Shown: piece after piece, positions 1 to 8,001 of the stretch | How positions within the stretch are numbered: position 1 is the stretch's first letter | Layout of the letters: the number at the start of each line of letters is the position of its first letter | Origin: Pseudomonadota bacterium | GTDB taxonomy: Bacteria; Pseudomonadota; Alphaproteobacteria; Rhizobiales; Beijerinckiaceae | DNA length: 9,596 nucleotides | Direction: 5' to 3' | NCBI GenBank assembly: GCA_021780015.1 | Contig: JAJXZN010000200.1 | Coordinates: forward strand, 1 to 9,596 | Program-made: the position numbers and the translations under genes | Notes under the pieces: model-generated | The model's database searches: none | Seen by the model: only the letters and a program-made list of their open reading frames with translations | Told to the model about the DNA's origin: nothing

Positions 1-2206
1 AGGTGCCGCGGCCGATCTCGTCGAGTATGACGAGGCTCTGCGGAGTTGCCTGGTTGAGGATCGCCGCCGTCTCGACCATTTCGACCATGAAGGTCGAGCG
101 GCCGCGGGCGAGATCGTCGGCCGCCCCGACGCGCGAAAACAGCCGGTCCACAATGCCGATCTTGCAATGCGCGGCCGGGACGAACGAGCCCATCTGCGCC
201 AGCACCGCGATCAGGGCGTTCTGCCGGAGATAGGTCGATTTGCCGGCCATGTTCGGACCCGTGACGACGGCGATGAGGCCCGCCCCGCCGTCCTTGCCGG
301 AGAGATTGCAGTCGTTGGCGACGAAGGGCTTGCCGTCGCGCGCGAGCGCGGCTTCGACCACCGGATGGCGGCCTGCCGTGATGACGAAATTCAGCGAGTT
401 GTCGATCTCGGGCCGCGTCCAGCCGCGCGCCTCGGCGAGGTCAGCCAGTGCGGCGGCGACATCGAGCGCCGCGAGCGCCTCGGCGACGGCTTTGATCTGC
501 GCCTCGGCGGCGAGAATCCGGGCGATGAGCGTGTCCAGAATGCCGAGTTCGCGCGCTAAGGCCTGATCGGCGGCCGACGACATTTTGGCTTCGAGTTCGG
601 CGAGTTCGGCGGTCGAAAAGCGCATCGCGTCGGTCATCGTCTGGCGATGCACGAAGGTCGCGTTGAACGGCGGCTTCAGCAGCCTTTCGCCGTGCGCCTG
701 CGGCACTTCGATGAAAAAGCCGAGAAAATTATTGTGTTTGAGCTTGAGTTGCTTGGTCTCGGCCAAATTCGCGTAGCGCGCCTGCAAAGCGGCGATGACC
801 TGCCGGCTCTCGTCGCGCAATGTGCGCAACTCATCGAGCTCCGCTTCATAGGTCCGGCGAATAAAATTGCCGTCGCGCGCCTTGAGCGGAAGGTCGTCGC
901 CGAGCGCATCGGCAAGCCGCGCGGCGATGGCCGGATCGGCTCGCGCGGCGCCTTCGGCCGCCCTTCTGAGATCGTCGGGCAAAGCTGGCTCTGCGGCGAG
1001 CCGTGCGGCTATGGCTTCGGCGGCGCGCAAAGCGTCGCGGATCGCCGCCACATCGCGCGGGCCGCCTCTTTGCAGCGCGAGCCGCGATAACGGCCGGGCG
1101 AGATCGGGCGCTGCCTTCAGGCAGAGGCGCAAATCCTCGCGCAAAGCGCGGCCGTCGCGAAGGAAGGCGACGCCATCGAGCCGGCGCTCGATGGCCGCTT
1201 CTTCGGTCAGCGGCCCGGCCAGGCGTTCGGCGAGCAGCCGGCCGCCGCCCGGTGTGACGGTGCGGTCAATGCTGGCAAGCAGGGCGCCTTCGCGATGTCC
1301 CGAGAGCGTGCGCGTCAGTTCGAGATTGGCGCGCGTCGCGGCATCGATCTCCATGTGTGCGTCAAAGCGCATCCGCGTCGGCGGGCTGAGCGCCGGCCGG
1401 GCGCCGCGCTGGGTGCGTTCGATGTAGAAGATCGCGAGCGCCGCCGCGGCGATTTCGGCGTCGGAAAAATCGCCGAGGCCGTCGAGAGTCGCCAAGCCGA
1501 AATAATCTTGCAGGCGCCGCGCCGCGGCGGCGGGATCGCCGTGGGCGCCGCCGACAGGGGAGAGCGGAATGCGCATCTCGGCCGTAAGCCGGGCAAGATC
1601 GGCATCGCCGCAAAGCGCGTCCGGCGCGACGAGTTCCGCCGCATCGAGCCGGGCGATCTCGGCGCCGAGCGCTGCAGCGGCAACTTCCATCACCGTGAAA
1701 GCGCCGGTCGAAATATCGACGCACGCCAAGCCGAACAGGGCGATTTCGCCGCGCATGGATTTGGCGATTGCGAGCAAGGCATTGGCCCGCGCCGGTTCGA
1801 GGAGGCTTTCCTCCGTGATCGTACCGGGCGTCACGAGGCGGGTGACGCCGCGGCGAACGACGGCCTGACTGCCGCGCTTCTTGGCTTCCGCCGGGTCCTC
1901 GATCTGCTCGCAGACGGCGACGCGGTGGCCGAGCGCGATGAGCCGTGCAAGATATTCATCGGCGCGATGAATCGGCACGCCGCACATCGGAATGTCGCGG
2001 CCGAGATGCTTGCCCCGCTGGGTCAGCACGATGCCGAGGGCACGCGAGGCGATCTCGGCATCGTCGAAGAACATTTCGTAGAAATCGCCCATCCGGTAGA
2101 ACAGCAGACTGTCCGGATTGGCGGCCTTGATCTCGATATATTGCGCCATCATCGGCGTGATCTTGCCAATGACGGCGTCGGGATCGGCGATGGCGCGCTC
2201 ATGCAT
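1..2206 (-). CDS. mutS: DNA mismatch repair protein MutS (C-terminus cut by window edge)
   Basis: MutS recognises mispaired or unpaired bases as a dimer and uses ATP to license MutL-dependent repair in the cytoplasm. I translated all 735 codons present and found no stop or frameshift. Visible in order: TPMMAQY at 17-23; the mismatch-binding Phe-X-Glu within GDFYEMF (F42, E44); VTPGT at 125-129, closing domain I; a connector domain; RGGPRD at 380-385 and KHNNFLG at 490-496 in the core/clamp; Walker A GPNMAGKST at 650-658 (K656); Walker B LDEIGRGT at 728-735 (D729, E730), where the window ends. Compared with E. coli MutS (853 residues) about 155-175 residues are missing, covering the rest of the ATPase and the dimerisation tail. 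The ATG at 2206 is fixed by an in-frame TAA four codons upstream; there is no strong Shine-Dalgarno. kup lies 142 bases upstream on the same strand, so co-transcription is possible but unproven. Confidence 0.98.
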   Translation of the reverse strand, partial: MHERAIADPDAVIGKITPMMAQYIEIKAANPDSLLFYRMGDFYEMFFDDAEIASRALGIVLTQRGKHLGRDIPMCGVPIHRADEYLARLIALGHRVAVCEQIEDPAEAKKRGSQAVVRRGVTRLVTPGTITEESLLEPARANALLAIAKSMRGEIALFGLACVDISTGAFTVMEVAAAALGAEIARLDAAELVAPDALCGDADLARLTAEMRIPLSPVGGAHGDPAAAARRLQDYFGLATLDGLGDFSDAEIAAAALAIFYIERTQRGARPALSPPTRMRFDAHMEIDAATRANLELTRTLSGHREGALLASIDRTVTPGGGRLLAERLAGPLTEEAAIERRLDGVAFLRDGRALREDLRLCLKAAPDLARPLSRLALQRGGPRDVAAIRDALRAAEAIAARLAAEPALPDDLRRAAEGAARADPAIAARLADALGDDLPLKARDGNFIRRTYEAELDELRTLRDESRQVIAALQARYANLAETKQLKLKHNNFLGFFIEVPQAHGERLLKPPFNATFVHRQTMTDAMRFSTAELAELEAKMSSAADQALARELGILDTLIARILAAEAQIKAVAEALAALDVAAALADLAEARGWTRPEIDNSLNFVITAGRHPVVEAALARDGKPFVANDCNLSGKDGGAGLIAVVTGPNMAGKSTYLRQNALIAVLAQMGSFVPAAHCKIGIVDRLFSRVGAADDLARGRSTFMVEMVETAAILNQATPQSLVILDEIGRGT

Positions 2207-2348
2207 GCGCCGAGCTTAGCAAAGCCAAGGTGGCGGCGCACCGGGCGGCCGAGGATATGCAGAATTTATCGCGCGCGGCCGCGGTTCAGGCAGAAGCGCA
2301 GCGGCCGCGAAAACGGCCGATAAGATTTTCGCGACCGGGCGACAGGCG
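2207..2348 (-). other. kup-mutS intergenic region with paired GC palindromes
   Basis: This 142-base spacer holds two copies of the 8-base palindrome GCGGCCGC, at 2275-2282 and 2301-2308. CGCGGCCGC (2274-2282) can pair with GCGGCCGCG (2301-2309) as a 9-bp stem with an 18-base loop. An alternative stem pairs CGGCCG at 2302-2307 with CGGCCG at 2314-2319 around a CGAAAA loop, and the two stems share bases. Neither is followed by a U-run on the minus strand, so this is not a classical intrinsic terminator for kup. I see no convincing promoter for mutS here. The stems are seen in the sequence; any role in ending or processing the kup transcript is inference. Confidence 0.4.
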
Positions 2349-4283
2349 CTAGATCGTCACTTGCGCTCCGAGTTCGACGACGCGGTCCGAAGGAATGGAG
2401 AAGAATTCGGTCGCGTCGATCGCCTGTTTCGACAGAGCGATGAACAGGCTGTCTTGCCAGGCCGGCATGCCGGAATTGGGCGAGGCCTTGATGGTGCGCC
2501 GGCCGAGGAAGAACGATGTCGTCATAATATCGAACTTGTGGCCGGATTTGCGCAGCAGCGCCAGCGCGGCTGGGATGCGCGGGCTCTCCATGTAACCGAA
2601 ATGGACCGTCACGGTGGTGAAGTCCGGCGAGAGCTTGTGAATTTCGTAGCGGTTGGCGGCCGACACGCGCGGCGTATCTTCCGTACGCACGGACATCAGC
2701 CAGACACGCTCGTGCAGCACTTTGTTGTGCTTGATGTTATGGAGCAGTGCCGAAGGCGCCGAGGTGAGCTGATTGGTCAGGAAGATCGCGGTGCCCGGAA
2801 CGCGCGTCGGCTTCGATTTTTCCAGCATCGGGATCAGATCCTTCAGCGGGATCGAATCGCGCTGCATCTTTTCCGCGAGCAACGCATTGCCGCGCACGAA
2901 GGTCCACATCACGATCATCGAGCTGGCAGCGATCATCAGCGGCACCCAGCCGCCGTCGATGATCTTCAGCAAGTTGGCGGCGAAGAAGATGAAATCGACG
3001 ACGAGGAAGATGGAGACGAAGCCCACCGCCCGCCAGATCGGCCATTTCCACATCCGCCAGACGACGACAAAGGCGAGCGCGGTCGTCACCACCATCGTGC
3101 CGGAGACGGCGATCCCATAAGCCGAGGCGAGGGCGCTCGAACTGCGGAAGAGAAGAACCAGCAGCAAGACGCCGATGAGCAGGATCCGGTTGACCTTCGG
3201 AATGAAAATCTGGCCTTCCTGCATTTCGGATTTGTGCTGGATTTCCATGCGCGGCAGAAGGCCGAGCTGGATCGCCTGGCGGGTCAGGGAAAACGCGCCG
3301 GTGATCACCGCCTGGCTCGCGATGACGGTGGCGATCGTCGCGAGGATCACGAGCGGCAGAAGCGCCCAGCGCGGCGCCAGCAGATAGAAGGGATTGGCGG
3401 CGGCCGCATGGTTGGAGAGTATCAATGCACCTTGGCCGAGGTAGTTCAACGTCAGCGCCGGCAGGACGAAGACGAGCCAGGCGAGTTGGATCGGCCGGCG
3501 GCCGAAATGGCCCATATCGGCATAGAGAGCTTCGGCGCCGGTCACGGCCAAGAACACCGAGCCGAGAACCAGGATGCCGAGCAGGCCATGGCCGAATAAG
3601 AACGCTAGGCCGACAAAAGGATTGAACGCGCGCAGAATGCGCGGCGCATCGGGAATGTGCATCGCGCCGAGCAAAGCGATCACGACGAAAAACACAGCCA
3701 TGATCGGACCGAAGAAGGTTGCGACGCGCGTCGTGCCGTGGCGTTGCACGGCGAAGACGGAGATCAGCACGACGATCGTCAACGGCAGGACATAATCGCT
3801 GAAGACGGGCGTTGCGACCTGCAAACCTTCGAGCGCCGAGAGGACCGAAATGGCGGGGGTGATGATCGCGTCGCCTGAAAACAGCGCCGCGCGGGCGACA
3901 CCGAGAAAGAAAATCGGCGCTGCGCGCCGGCCGAAGGCGGTTTGCGCCAGCGCCATCAAGGACAGTATGCCGCCTTCGCCCTTGTTATCGGCGCGCATGA
4001 GAAACAGAACATATTTGGCGGTGACGATGAAGAACAGCGCCCACAAAAGAAGCGAAACGATCCCAACGATTCCGGCTTCGTAGGCTTGACCGATTTTACC
4101 AGCATGAACGACGGAGGCCTGCAAGGCATAGAGCGGGCTCGTGCCGATATCGCCATAGACAACGCCGACAGAGCCGAGGGCCAAGCCCGCAATGCTCGCC
4201 TTTTTGTCGTGATGTGCGCTGTGTGGAATGACGGGCCCGCAGGCGGCCTGATCGGCGGCCTTCTCTTGTGCGGTCGTTAGCAT
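2349..4283 (-). CDS. kup: Kup-family low-affinity potassium uptake permease
   Basis: This is an inner-membrane K+/H+ symporter of the KUP/HAK/KT family, importing potassium, most usefully at acidic pH or low turgor. The 644-residue product (E. coli Kup is 622) has a ~28-residue cytoplasmic head, about twelve hydrophobic segments between residues 30 and 460, and a soluble C-terminal domain (about 465-644). Family signatures: VVYGDIGTSPLYA at 41-53, RADNKGEGGILSL at 97-109, FSGDAIITPAIS at 135-146, TGAEALYADMGHFGR at 248-262, and RVPGTAIFLT at 494-503. Acidic residues matching those needed for K+/H+ coupling in E. coli Kup are present (D45, E103, E251). The tail RVVELGAQVTI is typical, so the protein is complete. 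The ATG follows an in-frame TGA directly and has GAGGA seven bases upstream. It is divergent from hrpB and co-directional with mutS. Function is inferred from family membership; ion specificity was not tested. Confidence 0.97.
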   Translation of the reverse strand: MLTTAQEKAADQAACGPVIPHSAHHDKKASIAGLALGSVGVVYGDIGTSPLYALQASVVHAGKIGQAYEAGIVGIVSLLLWALFFIVTAKYVLFLMRADNKGEGGILSLMALAQTAFGRRAAPIFFLGVARAALFSGDAIITPAISVLSALEGLQVATPVFSDYVLPLTIVVLISVFAVQRHGTTRVATFFGPIMAVFFVVIALLGAMHIPDAPRILRAFNPFVGLAFLFGHGLLGILVLGSVFLAVTGAEALYADMGHFGRRPIQLAWLVFVLPALTLNYLGQGALILSNHAAAANPFYLLAPRWALLPLVILATIATVIASQAVITGAFSLTRQAIQLGLLPRMEIQHKSEMQEGQIFIPKVNRILLIGVLLLVLLFRSSSALASAYGIAVSGTMVVTTALAFVVVWRMWKWPIWRAVGFVSIFLVVDFIFFAANLLKIIDGGWVPLMIAASSMIVMWTFVRGNALLAEKMQRDSIPLKDLIPMLEKSKPTRVPGTAIFLTNQLTSAPSALLHNIKHNKVLHERVWLMSVRTEDTPRVSAANRYEIHKLSPDFTTVTVHFGYMESPRIPAALALLRKSGHKFDIMTTSFFLGRRTIKASPNSGMPAWQDSLFIALSKQAIDATEFFSIPSDRVVELGAQVTI

Positions 4284-4290
4284 TCAGAAG

Positions 4291-4295
4291 TCCTC
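4291..4295 (-). promoter_or_regulatory. ribosome binding site of kup
   Basis: GAGGA on the minus strand, seven bases before the kup ATG. With the in-frame TGA immediately upstream of that ATG, it fixes the start at 4283. Confidence 0.75.
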
Positions 4296-4317
4296 AATCC
4301 GGACGCTGGCCTTCGCC

Positions 4318-4331
4318 GCCCGAAGACGGGC
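4318..4331 (-). other. small hairpin in the kup leader
   Basis: GCCCG, a four-base loop and CGGGC form a perfect 5-bp stem about 35 bases upstream of the kup start codon, inside the presumed 5' untranslated region. I do not recognise it as part of a known riboswitch, and it may be incidental in GC-rich sequence. Confidence 0.3.
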
Positions 4332-4386
4332 AGGTTGAACGCCAAACGGCGGAGCGACCGGTTGGTTGATCGCGGTCGGCGGCGGC

Positions 4387-4415
4387 ATATAGCGCTTTCC
4401 TTTCCTCACGAGAAG
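4387..4415 (-). promoter_or_regulatory. possible kup promoter
   Basis: On the minus strand, CTATAT (4392-4387) resembles the -10 element of alphaproteobacterial housekeeping promoters. Seventeen bases upstream is CTTCTC (4415-4410), a poor -35 match to CTTGAC. The spacer is purine-rich. If real, transcription would begin near 4380 and leave a leader of about 95 bases. The -35 is weak, so this is only a candidate. For the divergent hrpB I see no convincing promoter in 4284-4525; TTAACA at 4421 and TTATCT at 4448 are spaced too widely (21 bases). Confidence 0.3.
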
Positions 4416-4525
4416 CGGAATTAACAAAGCGTCTTCGCCGAATCGCCTTATCTCCACAGCCGTTGTAAATGGCGCACGGCTTGATCCAGCCGCTTGCCCA
4501 ACGGCACATCGCCAGTCAATTCAGT

Positions 4526-7000
4526 ATGATGCCAAATTCCACGCTTCCCGTCTTGGCCGTCCTGCCGCAGATGACGGCAGCGCTTGGCAGCCGGGCCGCT
4601 GCCGTTCTGGTGGCGCCGCCAGGCGCCGGCAAGACGACGATCGTGCCGCTGGCCTTGTGTGATGCGGATTGGGTTGCCCGCAAAAGGATCATTTTGCTCG
4701 AACCGAGGCGGCTCGCTGCGCGTGCCGCCGCCGAACGCATGGCTGCTCTGCGCGGCGAGACGGTCGGAGAAACGATTGGCCTGCGCATGCGGCTGGTGTC
4801 GCGCGTTTCGGCAAAAACGCGCATCGAGGTCGTCACCGAAGGCGTTTTCGCCCGCATGATTCTCGACGATCCGGGCCTCGACGGCATTGCCGCGGTGATC
4901 TTCGACGAGTTTCACGAGCGCTCGCTTGATGCCGATTTCGGTCTTGCGCTCGCGCTCGACGCACAAGCGCATCTGCGGCCGGATCTGCGGCTCCTGGTGA
5001 TGTCGGCGACGCTGGACGGCGCCCGCGTCGCGAAATTGCTTGGCGACGACGTGCCGGTGATCGAAGCGGAGGGCCGCGCCTTTCCGGTCGCGACGATCTA
5101 TCTCGGCCGCGACCCGCAAGAGCGGATCGAGGCGGCGCTGCTGCGCGCCGTCCGCAAGGCTTTAGCGGAGGGGAACGGGTCGATCCTCGTTTTTCTGCCC
5201 GGACAAGGCGAGATCAACCGGCTCGCAAGTCTGCTGGGCGAGATGATCCGTGATCCGGCGATTGAGATCGCGCCGCTTTATGCTGCACTCGATCGCGCCG
5301 GGCAGGATCGTGCGATCGCGCCGACGCTGCCAGGCAGACGCAAGATCGTGCTGGCGACCTCGATTGCCGAAACATCGCTGACCATTGAAGGCGTGCGGGT
5401 CGTCATCGATTCCGGCCTCGCCCGCGTGCCGCGCTACGAGCCGGATCGCGGCTTGACGCGGCTTGAGACCGTGCGCGTCTCGCGCGCTGCCGCCGATCAG
5501 CGCCGCGGCCGTGCCGGCCGCACGGAACCCGGTATCTGTTACCGGCTCTGGCAGGAGGCGGCAAACGGCGCGCTTGAGGCTTTTTCGGCACCGGAGATTC
5601 TTAATTCGGATCTCTCGGGTTTTCTGCTCGATTGCACCGCTTGGGGCGCCCGCGATCCGGCGCGCGACCTGCGCTTTCTCGATCCGCCGCCGGAACCCGC
5701 GATCAACGAGGCGCGCGCGCTGCTTCGTGCGCTCGAAGCCATCGACGCGACCGGCGCGCTGACCGAGCCCGGCCGCGCCATGCGCGCCATTGCATTGCCG
5801 CCGCGGCTTGCGCGCATGATCGTTGAAGCGCAAGAGATGGGCGAAGCGGAACTCGCGGCGGAAGTCGCCGTGCTTTTGACCGAGCGCAATCTCGGCAGTG
5901 ACGAGGTCGATCTCGTCACGCGTCTTGAACGCTTTCGTCGCGAGCGCGGCGGGCGCGCCGAGGATGCGCGCAAGCTGGTCAAATCGCTGCTGCGCCAGGC
6001 TGGGGCAGAGGGCGGGCGTATCGAGGCGCGAGAAGCCGGGCGGCATCTCGCTGCGGCTTTTCCCGAGCGGATCGCCAAGGCCCGCGGCAAGCCGGGCGAA
6101 TTTCTGATGGCGAACGGCCGCGCCGCATCGCTCGAAGCGCACGATCCGCTGGCGCGCGAACCCTATCTTGCGATCGGCGAAATTTCCGGCCGCGCGGCGG
6201 CGGCGCGCATTCTTCTCGCCGCGCCTTTGACGCTCGGCGCAATCGAATCCATCGCGGGGGCCGAGATCGTCACGCGCGACGATCTGAATTACGATTCTAC
6301 GCGCGAGAAAATCATTGCGCGGCGGCAGCGCCGTCTCGGTGCCCTAGTTCTCATCGAACAAACCCTGAGCGCGGCCGAGCATCCGAATGCCGCGAGAGTT
6401 CTGGCTGAAGGTCTCGCTGCCTCGAGCTTCACGCGGCTCCCGTGGAACAAAGCGCTCTCGCAATGGCGCGACCGGGTGAATTTTCTGCGCGCGAGCGAAG
6501 CCGATGCGGCCTGGCCTGACCTTTCCGACGCCGCTCTGCGCGCCAAGGCTGCGGATTGGCTCGCGCCTTTTCTTGTCGGAAAGACGAGCCTTGCCGAGAT
6601 CGAGACCACGGAGCTTGAAGCGGCCCTGCACGCGCTCTTGCCTTATGACATGCAGAAACGGCTCGAAGCCGAAGCGCCGACGCATTTCGAGACGCCGGCC
6701 GGCTCCCGCATCGCCGTTGATTATGCCGCCGAAAACGGCCCGCTCGTCTCGGCGCGCGTGCAGGAATTCTATGGCCTCGATCATCATCCAACACTTGCCA
6801 AAGGCACGGCGCCGCTGACCCTCGAATTGCTGTCGCCGGCGCACCGGCCTGTGCAGGTTACGCGCGATCTGCCGGGTTTCTGGCGCGGCTCCTGGGCATC
6901 GGTGAAGACGGAGATGAAGGGCCGCTACCCGCGCCATGTTTGGCCCGACGATCCGGCGAAGGCCGCGCCGACCACCAGGGCCAAGCCGCGCGGCACGTAG
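4526..7000 (+). CDS. hrpB: ATP-dependent helicase HrpB (DEAH/DExH family)
   Basis: HrpB is a superfamily 2 RNA-helicase-like ATPase; its cellular role is poorly defined in most bacteria. Numbered from 4526 (824 residues, close to the 809 of E. coli HrpB): Walker A APPGAGKTT at 30-38; DEFH box in FDEFHERSLDAD starting at 126; motif III SAT at 160-162; LVFLPGQGEI near 221-230; ATSIAETSLTIEG at 277-289; arginine-finger motif QRRGRAGR at 325-332. The HrpB-specific C-terminal domain ends with EMKGRYPRHVWPDDP, a family hallmark separating it from HrpA. Start choice: the frame opens at ATG 4469 after an in-frame TAA, but homologues begin just before the conserved LPVLAVLP segment, so ATG 4526 or 4529 fits better. 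None of the three has a clear Shine-Dalgarno. It is divergent from kup; a hairpin 11 bases past the stop suggests it ends its own transcript. Confidence 0.95.
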   Translation: MMPNSTLPVLAVLPQMTAALGSRAAAVLVAPPGAGKTTIVPLALCDADWVARKRIILLEPRRLAARAAAERMAALRGETVGETIGLRMRLVSRVSAKTRIEVVTEGVFARMILDDPGLDGIAAVIFDEFHERSLDADFGLALALDAQAHLRPDLRLLVMSATLDGARVAKLLGDDVPVIEAEGRAFPVATIYLGRDPQERIEAALLRAVRKALAEGNGSILVFLPGQGEINRLASLLGEMIRDPAIEIAPLYAALDRAGQDRAIAPTLPGRRKIVLATSIAETSLTIEGVRVVIDSGLARVPRYEPDRGLTRLETVRVSRAAADQRRGRAGRTEPGICYRLWQEAANGALEAFSAPEILNSDLSGFLLDCTAWGARDPARDLRFLDPPPEPAINEARALLRALEAIDATGALTEPGRAMRAIALPPRLARMIVEAQEMGEAELAAEVAVLLTERNLGSDEVDLVTRLERFRRERGGRAEDARKLVKSLLRQAGAEGGRIEAREAGRHLAAAFPERIAKARGKPGEFLMANGRAASLEAHDPLAREPYLAIGEISGRAAAARILLAAPLTLGAIESIAGAEIVTRDDLNYDSTREKIIARRQRRLGALVLIEQTLSAAEHPNAARVLAEGLAASSFTRLPWNKALSQWRDRVNFLRASEADAAWPDLSDAALRAKAADWLAPFLVGKTSLAEIETTELEAALHALLPYDMQKRLEAEAPTHFETPAGSRIAVDYAAENGPLVSARVQEFYGLDHHPTLAKGTAPLTLELLSPAHRPVQVTRDLPGFWRGSWASVKTEMKGRYPRHVWPDDPAKAAPTTRAKPRGT

Positions 7001-7010
7001 CGCTGAATTT

Positions 7011-7037
7011 GCCGGCCGCCCGTGGTCGGCCGGTTTC
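7011..7037 (+). terminator. possible terminator after hrpB
   Basis: CCGGCCG (7012-7018) and CGGCCGG (7027-7033) form a 7-bp stem, extendable by a G-U pair, with an 8-base loop, followed by TTT. It begins 11 bases after the hrpB stop codon. The T-run is short, so intrinsic termination would be inefficient, but position and stem strength fit a transcript end. Confidence 0.45.
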
Positions 7038-7169
7038 GCTGCGGCATCCGCCGCCAGGACGGCATGATAAGCATCGGCAAGCCCGGCGCCGAACTCGCGT
7101 TCGTCCTTCCTGCGATGCCGAGAAGCATGCCATACGAAATCGGGGCCGCCTGTCTGAGAGCACGCGGCC
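7038..7169 (+). other. hrpB-rplY spacer, no gene recognised
   Basis: The rplY frame stays open upstream to an ATG at 7022, adding 80 codons. That extension has no L25 similarity I recognise, contains the hrpB hairpin and the rplY promoter, and is arginine-rich in the way of out-of-frame GC-rich sequence. I see no RNA gene or repeat here. Confidence 0.5.
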
Positions 7170-7198
7170 TTGCTCTTGCGCGCCTCACCCCCTATAAG
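7170..7198 (+). promoter_or_regulatory. promoter of rplY-pth
   Basis: TTGCTC (7170-7175) and TATAAG (7193-7198) are separated by exactly 17 bases, a good match to a sigma-70 type housekeeping promoter. Predicted transcription starts near 7205, giving a leader of about 57 bases before the rplY ATG. This also argues against starting rplY at the upstream ATG at 7022. It is the best promoter match I noticed in the window's intergenic regions. Confidence 0.6.
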
Positions 7199-7250
7199 GC
7201 CGCACGGCCCGTTTCCGACACCCCTGGAGGCGAGGGCCTATTCTCAGATC

Positions 7251-7255
7251 AAGGA
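7251..7255 (+). promoter_or_regulatory. ribosome binding site of rplY
   Basis: AAGGA six bases before ATG 7262. It decides the start of rplY against the 80-codon upstream extension in the same frame. Confidence 0.8.
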
Positions 7256-7261
7256 CACGCT

Positions 7262-7945
7262 ATGGCCGAGACCAAAACGCTCGCGGCCACGGCGCGCAGC
7301 GTCGGCGGCAAGGGGGCCGCACGCAGCGTTCGCCGTGAAGGCCGCATTCCTGCCGTCATCTATGGCGGCGGCGACCCCGCCCAGTCGATTTCGCTCGAAT
7401 GGCGCGAAATCAACAAGCTCATCTATGCCGGGCACTTTCTGACGACGATCTACGAGATCGAGGTCGGCGGCGCCAAGGAGCGCGTCATCCCGCGCGACTA
7501 TCAGCTCGACCGCGTCACCGACCGGCCGCTGCATGTCGATTTCCTGCGTCTCAAGGCCGGCTCGACGCTGCGCGTCGCGATCCCGGTGCATTTCATCAAT
7601 CAGGATATCTCCCCCGGCATCAAGAAGGGCGGCACGCTCAATATCGTGCGCCATTCGATCGAGATGAAAGTTCCGGCGGACGCCATCCCCGAGGCGATCA
7701 CGATCGATGTCGGCCAGCTCGAAATCGCCGAGTCGGTCCATATTTCGGCCGTCACCCTGCCGGCCGGATGCCGGCCGGTCGATACGCAACATAATTTCAC
7801 CATTGCGACGATCGCGCCGCCAGTCGCCGTGGCCGAGACGCCGGCGCAAGCCGCTGCGGCAGCCGCGCCGGCTGCTGGTGCTACGCCCGCCGCCGGGGCT
7901 GCGCCCGACGCCAAGGCTGCAGCCGCGGCCAAGCCGAAGAAATAA
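7262..7945 (+). CDS. rplY: 50S ribosomal protein L25, Ctc/TL5 type
   Basis: L25 binds 5S rRNA in the central protuberance of the large ribosomal subunit. The 227-residue product is the long two-domain form (E. coli L25 is a single domain of 94). Residues 1-95 form the 5S-binding domain, with [13 protein letters not shown] at 25-37 and [13 protein letters not shown] at 85-97; residues about 100-188 form the C-terminal domain, with [16 protein letters not shown] at 116-131. Residues 189-227 are a low-complexity Ala/Pro tail ending in AAAKPKK, as is common in alphaproteobacteria; it is probably disordered and basic at its end. The start is set by AAGGA six bases upstream and by N-terminal alignment with the family ([12 protein letters not shown]). 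pth follows after 56 bases in the same direction; rplY-pth is a widespread bacterial pair. A promoter lies about 60 bases upstream. Confidence 0.96.
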   Translation: MAETKTLAATARSVGGKGAARSVRREGRIPAVIYGGGDPAQSISLEWREINKLIYAGHFLTTIYEIEVGGAKERVIPRDYQLDRVTDRPLHVDFLRLKAGSTLRVAIPVHFINQDISPGIKKGGTLNIVRHSIEMKVPADAIPEAITIDVGQLEIAESVHISAVTLPAGCRPVDTQHNFTIATIAPPVAVAETPAQAAAAAAPAAGATPAAGAAPDAKAAAAAKPKK

Positions 7946-7949
7946 GCCA

Positions 7950-7975
7950 AGGGCCGGGCGGTTGCGCCCGGCCTT
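7950..7975 (+). terminator. strong GC hairpin between rplY and pth
   Basis: GGCCGGGCG (7952-7960) and CGCCCGGCC (7965-7973) make a perfect 9-bp stem with a GTTG tetraloop, extendable by a G-U and an A-U pair. It starts a few bases after the rplY stop. Only TT then CCC follows, so it lacks the U-run of an intrinsic terminator. It may attenuate read-through into pth, or stabilise the 3' end of the rplY message. The stem is seen directly; the role is inference. Confidence 0.45.
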
Positions 7976-8001
7976 CCCGCCGCTCGCTGCAGGCCATTTG
8001 G

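Noticed and set aside
1295..2323. A 342-codon plus-strand open frame opposite mutS
   Set aside because: It lies wholly antisense to a fully intact mutS coding frame over most of its length, is rich in Arg/Gly/Ala/Asp as expected for a shadow frame in GC-rich DNA, and shows no recognisable domain.
2361..3599. A 412-codon plus-strand open frame opposite kup
   Set aside because: It mirrors the kup gene; its very high Arg/Asp/Glu/His content is what the antisense of hydrophobic codons yields. No domain is recognisable.
4294..4509. A 71-codon minus-strand open frame in the kup-hrpB intergenic region
   Set aside because: It overlaps the hrpB start and the presumed kup leader and promoter, and its sequence resembles no protein I recognise; more likely a chance frame.
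5162..6142. A 326-codon minus-strand open frame inside hrpB
   Set aside because: It is antisense to the helicase core and helicase-associated region, whose motifs are intact in the plus frame; no recognisable protein family.
7022..7261. An 80-codon N-terminal extension of rplY from ATG 7022
   Set aside because: It overlaps the hrpB hairpin and the rplY promoter, has no L25 similarity, and the Shine-Dalgarno and family N-terminus support ATG 7262.
7835..7942. Ala/Pro-coding low-complexity repeat at the end of rplY, considered as a separate repeat element
   Set aside because: It is in frame and forms the usual disordered tail of alphaproteobacterial L25; there is no regular unit.
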